This document shows positions 26,395-34,335 of a stretch of 64,000 nucleotides of DNA, piece after piece. Where the stretch lies: positions 390,056 through 454,055 of the forward strand of contig JBGUYY010000072.1 of assembly GCA_045222555.1 (NCBI GenBank), read 5' to 3'. Below the pieces are notes generated by a model that did no database searches, was not told the origin of the DNA, and saw only the letters and a program-made list of their open reading frames with translations. This stretch comes from UBA1756 sp045222555 (GTDB lineage Bacteria > Bacteroidota > Bacteroidia > Bacteroidales > WCHB1-69). Both the position numbers and the translations under genes were made by a program. Position 1 is the first letter of the stretch. The number at the start of each line of letters is the position of its first letter.

Positions 26395-27618
26395 CTAACG
26401 GTTTTTGCGTTCCGGCGGACCGAACATCATTTTTCCACCCTCCTTGTCGTCTCCCATCGCGAAGCCTTCCTTGGTATTGGTTACCACCTGCTCGCCTGCT
26501 TTCAATCCTTCCGTAATGATGCACTTTGCACCGTCGTTCAGACCGGTGGTCACCTTGCGCTGCTCGTAGCTGTTGCCATTCTTCACCCATATCGTCTTGG
26601 TGGTGATGTCTTTCAACGCATGAAGCTCCTCTTCGGTGTTTTTGTACAGTCCTTTGAAGGTGGTGCCTTGCTTCTCCAAAACCTTCTGGGTCATCGGGTC
26701 AATCTTGAAGTACAGGCACTCCATCGGGATGACAATGCCGCTCTGCTGGTTGACGATGATGTTGACGCTGGCGGTCATTCCGGGCATCAGCTTCTCGTCG
26801 GGGTTGGGGGCATCAATGATGACCACGTAGGTGACCACGTTGTTGGTGACGGTCGGGGAGAGTCGTTTCTGTTTGACAGTTCCAGTGAAAACGTCGTCGG
26901 GATAGGCATCTACGGTGAAGGTCACCTGCTGCCCCTCTTCCACCTGTCCGATGTCCGCCTCATCCACGTTGGCCTCCACCTGCATGCGTGTAAGGTCTTG
27001 TGCGATGGTGAAGATGGTCGGTGTGCTGAACGAGGAGGCCACCGTCTGTCCCTCTTCCACCGATTTGCTCATCACGATGCCGTCGATGGGGGAGGTGATG
27101 GTGGCGTAGGAGAGATCCACCTCTGCACTGCGGAGACTTGTCTTCGACAAATCCACCTGACTTCTGGCCTGGTTGTATTGGTTTTCAGCATTTTCAAGAC
27201 TTTCTTTGGTCTCGGCACCTCGGTCATACAACGCTTTCACACGCTCGTAGCTCAGTCGGGCTTGGGTGAGCGAGCTCTGTGCGCTGGCCAAGTTAGCTTG
27301 GCATTGGTTGATGCGTTCCAGCAGGGTGGAGCGGTCGAGTTCGGCCAGCAGCTGTCCCTTGGTGACGTGCGAGTTGTAGTCGACATACAGCTTCTCCACT
27401 TTGCCGGATACCTGCGTACCGACCTCTACTTTCGTCACGGGCTGTATCTCGCCAGTGGCGGTGATGATAGTGGCCACGCTGTCGATGTGAGCCGGCTGGG
27501 TCTCTACTGTGTAGCCGCCGTGCTTGGGAGCGTGCAAGACGAAAAACAGTATTATCGCGAGGATAACGGCCGCGACAATGCTCCAAATGATGATTCTTCT
27601 TTTCTTTTTGGGTGTCAT
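26395..27618 (-). CDS. MacA-like periplasmic adaptor subunit (HlyD/RND type)
   Basis: 407 residues. One N-terminal membrane helix (IIIWSIVAAVILAIILFFVL) anchors it in the inner membrane. A lipoyl half (ATGEIQPVTKVEVGTQVSGKV), a coiled-coil hairpin (about 100-185), the second lipoyl half (ATITSPIDGIVMSKSVEEGQ), a beta-barrel domain and a membrane-proximal domain (about 340-380) follow. A charged, Gly/Met-rich tail ends the protein. It bridges the MacB-type permease with the TolC-like channel. The order tolC, adaptor, ATPase, lipoprotein, permease reads as one operon. Confidence 0.93.
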   Translation of the reverse strand: MTPKKKRRIIIWSIVAAVILAIILFFVLHAPKHGGYTVETQPAHIDSVATIITATGEIQPVTKVEVGTQVSGKVEKLYVDYNSHVTKGQLLAELDRSTLLERINQCQANLASAQSSLTQARLSYERVKALYDRGAETKESLENAENQYNQARSQVDLSKTSLRSAEVDLSYATITSPIDGIVMSKSVEEGQTVASSFSTPTIFTIAQDLTRMQVEANVDEADIGQVEEGQQVTFTVDAYPDDVFTGTVKQKRLSPTVTNNVVTYVVIIDAPNPDEKLMPGMTASVNIIVNQQSGIVIPMECLYFKIDPMTQKVLEKQGTTFKGLYKNTEEELHALKDITTKTIWVKNGNSYEQRKVTTGLNDGAKCIITEGLKAGEQVVTNTKEGFAMGDDKEGGKMMFGPPERKNR

Positions 27619-27642
27619 ATAAATAATGTTTTTCTTTAAAAA

Positions 27643-28944
27643 TTAAAGGGTTACCTGTTGTCCAGTGTAAACATCCAATACTTTCTTCTGCAACAAAAAG
27701 TTATACTTGTTCTGCATATAGTTGTTGAGAATGTTGAGATAGTTGGTCTGCTGCTGAAGCAAATCCACTGCGGTGATGGCGCCGAGTTGGAATTTTTGGT
27801 TATAGGTTTGATAATTAAGGTAGTAAGCCTCCTGTTGAAGTTCCGACAGTTGGTAGTCGTTGTAGGCTTTTTTCACGTTCAAATAGTACTCTTGCACTTG
27901 CTCAATGACGTCGCCTTCTGCAATTTCGAGGGCTAATTTTGCTTTTTCAAGTTGAATTTCTCTGATTTTTACGGTATTGCGAACACTTCCTTGCTGATAG
28001 ATGGGAATGTTGATGTTCAATCCCACGCTTTCGTTCAGTCCTTTGTAGAGACCGCTGGTAAGGCCATTGTTGTCGTTGCCGTAGGAGGCGTTGTAGCCGG
28101 TGCCGATGCCAGCGCTGGCGGTGATGGAGGGGTAGTAGCCGCCTTTGGCAATTTTCACGTCATATTCGGCAATCTCCACGGCTTTCTCTTTGACTTTGAG
28201 CTCGGGGAGGTAGTTGAGCGCCTGCTGGAGTACGTTCTGCATGTCGGGTACTTGCATCGACTGGGCTAAATGGCTGCTGTCGGGGGTGACAATGATGAAT
28301 TGATGTTGGTCGTCGGGTATGGTGATGAGGTTTCGCAGGTTGATGTACTCGTTGTCGATGGCAATTTGGGTGTTCTCGATGCTCATCGAGTCGGAGAGAT
28401 ACTGGGCTTGTAGCAGTTTGTAGTCGCTTTCGAGGATGCGGCCCGATTCGAAACGTTGTCGCCCTTGCTCCACCTGTTCGCGACTGGTATTCAGTACAGT
28501 ACGGCGGTATTCAATGAGCTCTTGGTTCATCAGAATGGTGAGATAGCAGCGGATGATCTCGATGCGGATGCCGTTTCTTACCTGCTCCACCTGCATCTCG
28601 GTCTGGTCGGCTTGCACCTGGCTCTGTTTGATGGTGTTGCGGATAGTAAGACCTTTAAAAATGTCGATGCCGGCGTTGAGGCTGTAGTTGCCGTTGATGC
28701 CGAACGACTCACTGCCGTGCGAGTGGCCGAAATTCTGTCCGATGCCGGCCGACACGGTGGGGTACTGCCGTAGTTTGGCTTGTTTGAGCTGTATTTCAGA
28801 GGTTTGCACATCCAATTTGCCGCTCTGTAGGTCTTGGTTGTGCTCCTCCGCATACTGGAGACATCCCTGCAAGTCTAGCTGCAAGGTCTGTCCTCTCAGC
28901 GCAAGGGCGGGGAAAAGGAGCAGTATCAATAGGATTTTTTTCAT
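27643..28944 (-). CDS. TolC-family outer-membrane channel of the MacAB-type operon
   Basis: 433 residues from the ATG at 28944 (MKKILLILLLFPALALRGQ is a signal peptide; five residues upstream in frame are unlikely). The paired coiled-coil repeats of TolC are clear: LQGCLQYAEEHNQDLQSGKLDV with VEQVRNGIRIEIIRCYLTIL, and later VKEKAVEIAEYDVKIAKGGYYPS with YYLNVKKAYNDYQLSELQQEAY. It forms the outer-membrane exit duct for the pump encoded downstream; the gap to the adaptor gene is 24 bases. A -7 box precedes it, so it is probably the first gene of the operon. Confidence 0.92.
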   Translation of the reverse strand: MKKILLILLLFPALALRGQTLQLDLQGCLQYAEEHNQDLQSGKLDVQTSEIQLKQAKLRQYPTVSAGIGQNFGHSHGSESFGINGNYSLNAGIDIFKGLTIRNTIKQSQVQADQTEMQVEQVRNGIRIEIIRCYLTILMNQELIEYRRTVLNTSREQVEQGRQRFESGRILESDYKLLQAQYLSDSMSIENTQIAIDNEYINLRNLITIPDDQHQFIIVTPDSSHLAQSMQVPDMQNVLQQALNYLPELKVKEKAVEIAEYDVKIAKGGYYPSITASAGIGTGYNASYGNDNNGLTSGLYKGLNESVGLNINIPIYQQGSVRNTVKIREIQLEKAKLALEIAEGDVIEQVQEYYLNVKKAYNDYQLSELQQEAYYLNYQTYNQKFQLGAITAVDLLQQQTNYLNILNNYMQNKYNFLLQKKVLDVYTGQQVTL

Positions 28945-28969
28945 ATTACTATATTTCAAAATGAGTTAG

Positions 28970-28977
28970 CAAAATTA
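28970..28977 (-). promoter_or_regulatory. -7 box of the tolC-macA-macB operon
   Basis: Minus strand TAATTTTG matches TAnnTTTG, 25 bases upstream of the tolC-like start and between it and the stop of the Na/Pi cotransporter. No ideal -33 element. Confidence 0.5.
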
Positions 28978-28987
28978 CAATATTATA

Positions 28988-30691
28988 CTACGTGGTAAGT
29001 TTCACTTGTCGGTGCGCCTCCACAATGTTGATGGCATAGTCGCCAATCTTCTCACTGTCGCCAATGATGTCCATGTAGTTCACGCCCGTCTGGTAGTCGT
29101 ACTTCTGTTCGTTGATGTCAATCACGTTGTTCTCCTTCAGCTGGGTGCGGTAGTTGTTGATTTCCATTTCAATATAAAGCGAAATCTTTGGATCAACGGT
29201 GTGGTCGGAGTCGTTCAGAATGGTCTCCATCTGGGTGATGGACTTGTCGCACAACTCAAACATGTGGGAGATGTGTTCCAGCTGCTCGTTGGTGAACTTC
29301 TCTTTGGCCTGGAATTTCCGGTTGATGACGCGACTCATGTTGTAGCAACTGTCGGCAATGCTCTCTAGCTCAGCGATCTCGCGAAGCATAATACGAATCT
29401 GCTCCTTACTTTCAAGACTGAGTCGTCCTTCCGAGACCTTGTTGAGGTATTTGGCAATCTCAATCTCCATGTTGTCGCTGATGGTCTCGTACTTTTCGAT
29501 ACGGGAGAATAGTTGTGAAAATTCGTCAGGTTTGTTGATTTTCAGTAGGTCAGGGATGAAACCGAACATGCGGTGTACGCGCATGGCGAAGTGGTTTACC
29601 TCTTGTCGGGCGGCCATAAGCGAAAGCTCGGCAGTGGAGAGAAGACCACCGCCAATGAAGCGGAGTCGTGCCTCTTCGTCTTCGCCCTTCACTTTAATGA
29701 TCTGACTGACCAGTTTTTCAAGCAGCGGCACGAACCATACGAGGATAAGGGTGTTGCAGAGGTTGAAGGCGGTGTGGAAACCAGCCAGTGCGTAGGTGAT
29801 TCGGATTTCGGCATTCGGTACAGAGGTGATGGGCACTCCTGGATTGAATCCCACAATGTGGCATACGAGGTTGATGAAGGGGCGGAAGATGATCAGTACC
29901 CAGCATACGCCGAACAGGTTGAACAGCAGGTGCGCCATGGCCGCACGCCGTGCCTGTGTACTGGCTTTCATGGCCACCAAGTTGGAGGTGATGGTAGTAC
30001 CGATATTTTCACCCAATACTAACGCAATTCCCTGATAGATGTCGGCCACGCCGGTGGAGCACAGAATCATGGTGATGGCCATGATGGCCGCCGACGACTG
30101 AACGCAGAAGGTGAGCAGTCCGCCGATGACCAAGAAAAGAATATAGGTAATCCAGCCGTATTCGCTGCAGCTTTTGAAGAATCCCATAATGGATTGGTTC
30201 TCTTCCAGATGCATTCCATTGGCGGTCTCACGCAGGGTGACCAATGCAAGGAAAAGGAAGGCGAAGCCGAACAGAAATTCCCCAAACGAGCGGGTGCCGT
30301 TCTTCTTGAAGTAAGACATCACGATGCCGATGGCGAAGAGCGGGAAAACTACCAGCTTCATGTCGAACTGGAAGCCGAAGACGGCCATGATCCATGCGGT
30401 GGCCGTGGTTCCGATGTTGGCACCCATGATCACCGAGATGGCCTGTGCGAGGGTGAGCAGCCCCGCATTCACGAAGCTGACGGTGAGCACGGTAGTGGCC
30501 GTTGACGATTGCACCGAGGCGGTGACAAAAGCACCCGTGCAGATGCCCGTAAAGCGGTTGGCGGTCATGGCGCCCAACACTTTGCGCAGGTTGCCACCCG
30601 TGAGCTTCTGCAACGCTTCGCTCATGGTCTTCATACCGAACATGAGCAGTGCCAAGCAGCCCAGTATTTTCAAGATATCCCAAAATTCCAT
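28988..30691 (-). CDS. Na/Pi cotransporter family protein (NptA-PhoU fusion)
   Basis: 567 residues. The N-terminal membrane part (about 1-345) has the two inverted signatures of the family, VQSSTATTVLTVSFVNAGLL and VQSSAAIMAITMILCSTG, each in a Na_Pi_cotrans half. The C-terminal part (about 350-560) is helical and PhoU-like (ISDNMEIEIAKYLNKVSEG, ISHMFELCDKSITQMETILN). It probably takes up phosphate with sodium at the inner membrane; some homologues may carry other anions. It lies 26 bases after the nucleotidyltransferase gene and follows the Na+/H+ antiporter, so two sodium-linked transporters share this run. Confidence 0.92.
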   Translation of the reverse strand: MEFWDILKILGCLALLMFGMKTMSEALQKLTGGNLRKVLGAMTANRFTGICTGAFVTASVQSSTATTVLTVSFVNAGLLTLAQAISVIMGANIGTTATAWIMAVFGFQFDMKLVVFPLFAIGIVMSYFKKNGTRSFGEFLFGFAFLFLALVTLRETANGMHLEENQSIMGFFKSCSEYGWITYILFLVIGGLLTFCVQSSAAIMAITMILCSTGVADIYQGIALVLGENIGTTITSNLVAMKASTQARRAAMAHLLFNLFGVCWVLIIFRPFINLVCHIVGFNPGVPITSVPNAEIRITYALAGFHTAFNLCNTLILVWFVPLLEKLVSQIIKVKGEDEEARLRFIGGGLLSTAELSLMAARQEVNHFAMRVHRMFGFIPDLLKINKPDEFSQLFSRIEKYETISDNMEIEIAKYLNKVSEGRLSLESKEQIRIMLREIAELESIADSCYNMSRVINRKFQAKEKFTNEQLEHISHMFELCDKSITQMETILNDSDHTVDPKISLYIEMEINNYRTQLKENNVIDINEQKYDYQTGVNYMDIIGDSEKIGDYAINIVEAHRQVKLTT

Positions 30692-30717
30692 TTCCTAGGG
30701 GTTTTATTTTTTGGATT

Positions 30718-31593
30718 TTACTTCAATTGTGCTAAACGTTCCACCACGTACGGGCGGTCGGCCTGGTAGGTGACCCCGAACCACTGTGCGTCGCTGTCTA
30801 AGATGCGGATGGCGGCAGTGCCACTGTGCAGGAAGTAGTTGATGACGGTCGGAATCTGGAACTCCGACTTGGGGTCATCGTTGTGAGCGGCAAGGAACTC
30901 ACGGAACATCTCATCGAGCTTGTCGAAAAAGAGGGGGGTGAAGCCCCAGAAGTTCATGGAGACAGGGGTTTTGCCGTCGAGCTGGGTGAAGGTGCCGTTG
31001 GCTTCCGCATTGCTGATGATCCCGTCGTGCCGTCCGATCTTGGTCATCTCGGTGATGCTCACCAGATGGCCGTGCTCGTCGGCGGTGCAGACCCCGCGCG
31101 ACACCGTGCCGTTCTCCGACAGGGTGTTCTCGAGGCGGTAGCCCACCATCGCAAACTGCGGTGCATCGGGCTGCTGCGGTTGGCGCAGAAAGTCGGCCAT
31201 CACGCGGAAAGCGTCGCGGCCGTAGAAGTCGTCGGCATTGATGACCGTGAAAGGCTCCTTCACGGCGTCCTTGGCCACGAGGATGGCATGGGCTGTGCCG
31301 TAGGGCTTCACCCGTTCGGGATTGACCGTGAACCCTTCGGGAAGGACGTCAAGTTCCTGAAAGACATACTCCACAGGAATACGATGGGTGTATTTCGGGA
31401 GGATGTGCTCGCAGAAGTCAGCCTCCATGCTGCGACGGATCACATACACGATTTTGCCGTAGCCGGCTTCGATGGCATACTGCACCGAATAGTCCATGAT
31501 GGTCTCGCCGTTGGGACCGAGTTGGTCTAACTGTTTCAGTCCGCCGTATCGGCTGCCCATTCCGGCAGCCAGCACAAGTAATGTAGGATTCAT
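30718..31593 (-). CDS. Sugar-phosphate nucleotidyltransferase-like protein
   Basis: 291 residues from the ATG at 31593; a GTG two codons upstream overlaps the stop of the nhaD gene and is less likely. The N-terminal nucleotide-binding signature LVLAAGMGSRYGGLKQLDQLG and the Asp pair region FTVINADDFYGRDAF are intact, so the enzyme fold of NTP:sugar-phosphate nucleotidyltransferases is clear. The substrate is not; the family in Bacteroidota is often simply called a nucleotidyltransferase. It is sandwiched between nhaD and the Na/Pi cotransporter in a run of tightly spaced genes. Confidence 0.85.
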   Translation of the reverse strand: MNPTLLVLAAGMGSRYGGLKQLDQLGPNGETIMDYSVQYAIEAGYGKIVYVIRRSMEADFCEHILPKYTHRIPVEYVFQELDVLPEGFTVNPERVKPYGTAHAILVAKDAVKEPFTVINADDFYGRDAFRVMADFLRQPQQPDAPQFAMVGYRLENTLSENGTVSRGVCTADEHGHLVSITEMTKIGRHDGIISNAEANGTFTQLDGKTPVSMNFWGFTPLFFDKLDEMFREFLAAHNDDPKSEFQIPTVINYFLHSGTAAIRILDSDAQWFGVTYQADRPYVVERLAQLK

Positions 31594-31598
31594 GGTCA

Positions 31599-33377
31599 CT
31601 ATTTTTTTCGTAATTCAATGATATTGGCCTCTCCGTAAGGATTTTGCTGTACGCTGAACACTCGTCCCGACGGACTGACGGTCAGCTCGTAACCACCATA
31701 GTCGATGTGTCCGAGCGTGTCCTTGATGTCCACGGAGATTTTGCCCGGATAGAGGTCGCTTGACTGGCTGATGTATTGGTAGCGGCCGTCTTTATTGCTT
31801 GTGATAACGCGTGACATGCGCATTCCGATGAGGCTGTCGTTGGCTTCGCAGTACTGGATGAAGTTGATGGTGGTGCTGTCATGCATCATCACCATCTCTC
31901 CATCTTGCTGGCTGGGTATGTCTTCGGTGATGTAGTAGGTGTTGCCCATCAGGTACTCTTGCACCCCTTCAGTGGTCATCTCTACAGCGGCTTTGTTCTC
32001 ATTGTTGGCGAAGTGGTTGGTAATGGCCTTCTGTCCGATGAAGCAGAGTGCACCGGCAAGGTAGCCGACCAATGCGAGCCATGAGATGTGTTTCAAATAC
32101 CAGATGAAGTCGATTTTCTCCAGACCCATCACGGCCACACCAGCTGCGGAACCGATGATGAGGATGCTGCCACCGGTACCGGCGCAGTAGGCCAGCATCT
32201 CCCAGAAGTAGTGGTCGGTGGGGAAGTGGTACATGCCCATGGCTCCTGCCACCAGCGGCACATTATCCACGATGGAGGAGAGCACACCGATGATGAGGTT
32301 GATGACATAGTACTTGCCGGGGTCTGCCATCGGGATGCTATCCAATCCGTTGGAAAGCAGTGCAAGGTGTCCGACTACGCGCAGTGCGTTGACGGCCAGT
32401 AAGATGCCGAGGAAGAAGAGGATGCTGGGCAGGTCGATACGAGAGATGATCGACAGGATGGAGTATTTCTTGGTATGTGCCTCCTGTTTGCGGTGTACAA
32501 TTTCAGAAAGAATCCACAGGATACCCAGACCGCCCATCATGCCGAGGTAGGGGGGCAGGTGGGTGAGGGTCTTGAAGACGGGTACGCAAACCAGCGCGCC
32601 TACGCCCACACAGAGGAAGAGCGTGCTCATGCCCTTGCTGTTGGTATAGCTGCCCTCCACATGGTCGGTGGCCTCTTCGGGAGGTGTGATCTCGTTTTCA
32701 CCTCTCATCATGAAGGTGAGGATGACCAGCGGCACAATGATGGAGATGATGCTGGCGAAGAGTGTGGCCACGATAATGTTGGCACTGGTGACGTCGCCGG
32801 CGATCCACAGCATGATGGTGGTTACATCGCCGATGGGCGACCAGGCACCACCTGCGTTGGCGGCCAGAATCACCATGCTGGCGAAGATGAGACGATCTTT
32901 GCGCTCCATCATCTTGCGCAGCAACGCAATCATCACGATAGAGGTGGTCAGGTTGTCCAACACTGCCGACATGAAGAAGGTCAGGATGCAGATGATCCAC
33001 AGCAGTCGCGTCTTTTTCTTGGTCTTGATATGGTCGGTGATGATCTTGAAGCCGCCGTTGGTGTCCACCACCTCCACGATGGTCATAGCGCCCATCAGGA
33101 AGAAGAGGATTTCAGCGATGTCGCCCAGCGAATGGATGAGTTCGGAGTGGACGAGCCAGTCGGTGAAGCCGCTGCCCGGATTGCGGGTGATGTAGTCGCG
33201 CAGCGGCTCGGTGTTGACGAGGATGCTCTCGCCACCGATGACGGCGCAAACCCAGAGCAGCACACCCAGCAGCAGGGCCGTGGCGGTTTTGTTGATTTTC
33301 AGCGGATGTTCCAGGGCGATTACGGTGTAACCGACGAGGAAGGCAACAAGCATGAAGATAAAGGTAAAGTTGGACAT
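31599..33377 (-). CDS. nhaD: NhaD-type Na+/H+ antiporter with a long C-terminal tail
   Basis: 592 residues. About 12 membrane helices of the ion-transporter superfamily occupy residues 1-455, including LLWIICILTFFMSAVLDNLT, then ANAGGAWSPIGDVTTIMLWIAG, SSIVDNVPLVAGAMGMYHFP and GTGGSILIIGSAAGVAVMGL. These match NhaD, which exchanges Na+ or Li+ for protons. NhaD proteins are usually around 430-480 residues. Here a soluble tail of 137 residues (456-592) follows, polar and beta-rich (ISVDIKDTLGHIDYGGYELT), ending in ELRKK, with no membrane segment. ispH lies 12 bases upstream. Confidence 0.92.
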   Translation of the reverse strand: MSNFTFIFMLVAFLVGYTVIALEHPLKINKTATALLLGVLLWVCAVIGGESILVNTEPLRDYITRNPGSGFTDWLVHSELIHSLGDIAEILFFLMGAMTIVEVVDTNGGFKIITDHIKTKKKTRLLWIICILTFFMSAVLDNLTTSIVMIALLRKMMERKDRLIFASMVILAANAGGAWSPIGDVTTIMLWIAGDVTSANIIVATLFASIISIIVPLVILTFMMRGENEITPPEEATDHVEGSYTNSKGMSTLFLCVGVGALVCVPVFKTLTHLPPYLGMMGGLGILWILSEIVHRKQEAHTKKYSILSIISRIDLPSILFFLGILLAVNALRVVGHLALLSNGLDSIPMADPGKYYVINLIIGVLSSIVDNVPLVAGAMGMYHFPTDHYFWEMLAYCAGTGGSILIIGSAAGVAVMGLEKIDFIWYLKHISWLALVGYLAGALCFIGQKAITNHFANNENKAAVEMTTEGVQEYLMGNTYYITEDIPSQQDGEMVMMHDSTTINFIQYCEANDSLIGMRMSRVITSNKDGRYQYISQSSDLYPGKISVDIKDTLGHIDYGGYELTVSPSGRVFSVQQNPYGEANIIELRKK

Positions 33378-33389
33378 GTAAAAGTTTTT

Positions 33390-34283
33390 TTAATGATGTT
33401 GTTGATAATGAATTTTCGGATGGTTGTGCCGGATGAGGTCGGCGGCCTTTTCCATCAGCCACATTGGGGTGGAGGTGGCCCCGCAGATGCCGATGCGCTC
33501 GTCTGCGCCTGCGGGAATATCGGGAATCATCTCCAAAGCGGTGATGAAGTGTGTGTTGGGATTGCTTTTTTTACAGATTTCATAAAGATAAAGCCCGTTG
33601 GAACTCTTGGCTCCCGACACGAAGATGATGCGGTCGTACTGGCGGGCGAACTCCTCAATCTGTCGGGCACGGTTGGTGACACTGTGACAGATGGTGTCGT
33701 GGTGGGTGAAAAGCTCCGGACGACCCTGCCGCGTGTAGGCCGCAGTGATGGCTTCGATAATCTTCTGGTAAGTCTCCGAGTTCTGGGTGGTTTGAGAAAA
33801 AAGGCATGCCGGACGTGACAGGTCGATTCGCTGAATATCTTCCAACGAACTGATGACCAATCCTTTGCCATTGGTCTGCCCCAGCAGTCCGATGACTTCG
33901 GCGTGGCCTTGTTTGCCAAAGATGAGAATCTGGGTGTTGGTTCCCGCGGTCTCAAACTCCCGTTTGATGGTTTGCTGCAGGTTCAGCACCACCTTGCAGG
34001 TAGCGTCAATGATCTCGATGCCGTTCTCCTGGGCGATGCGGTAGGTTTCTGGCGGCTCACCGTGGGCGCGAATCAGCACCCGTCCTCCGCGCAGGCTGCG
34101 GAACTCGTCGTAGGAGATGACCTTCAGACCCATCTGCACCAGCCGCTGTAGCTCCTCGCTGTTGTGCACGATGTCGCCGAGACAGTAGAGTGTTCCCTCC
34201 TTCCGCAGCCACTCCTCCGCCGTTTGTATGGCGTTGATGACCCCGGAACAGAAACCCGAATGTCCGTCGATCGTAATGTGCAT
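33390..34283 (-). CDS. ispH: 4-hydroxy-3-methylbut-2-enyl diphosphate reductase
   Basis: 297 residues, normal length. It performs the last MEP step, reducing HMBPP to IPP and DMAPP with a 4Fe-4S cluster. The three cluster cysteines are recognisable: GFCSGVINAI at the N-terminus, DATCKVVLNLQQ in the middle and GICGATSTPMWLMEKAA near the C-terminus. The substrate-binding IRAHGEPPETY block is present. The window also holds ispG and uppS. No ribosomal S1 extension is fused to it. The start ATG at 34283 follows a short AT-rich iterated tract. Confidence 0.95.
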   Translation of the reverse strand: MHITIDGHSGFCSGVINAIQTAEEWLRKEGTLYCLGDIVHNSEELQRLVQMGLKVISYDEFRSLRGGRVLIRAHGEPPETYRIAQENGIEIIDATCKVVLNLQQTIKREFETAGTNTQILIFGKQGHAEVIGLLGQTNGKGLVISSLEDIQRIDLSRPACLFSQTTQNSETYQKIIEAITAAYTRQGRPELFTHHDTICHSVTNRARQIEEFARQYDRIIFVSGAKSSNGLYLYEICKKSNPNTHFITALEMIPDIPAGADERIGICGATSTPMWLMEKAADLIRHNHPKIHYQQHH

Positions 34284-34305
34284 CTGTTGGTCCGTCCCTC
34301 CCTAT

Positions 34306-34335
34306 ATTCTCAATTCTCAATTTTCAGTTTTCAAT
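34306..34335 (-). repeat. Low-complexity iterated tract
   Basis: Read on the minus strand it is a run of AAATTGA, AAACTGA, AAATTGA and GAATTGA units in the gap before ispH. The pattern is the same as that between the flavodiiron and NfeD genes at 3587-3610. Confidence 0.5.

Noticed and set aside
26320..27639. Plus-strand ORF of 439 codons opposite the MacA-like adaptor
   Set aside because: It is antisense to a well-supported adaptor gene in a tight operon, its product is His/Gly/Val-rich without family features, and codon usage fits the reverse strand.
32475..33818. Plus-strand ORF of 447 codons opposite nhaD and ispH
   Set aside because: It spans two clear minus-strand genes and encodes a low-complexity His/Asp/Gly-rich product; a mirror of coding on the other strand.
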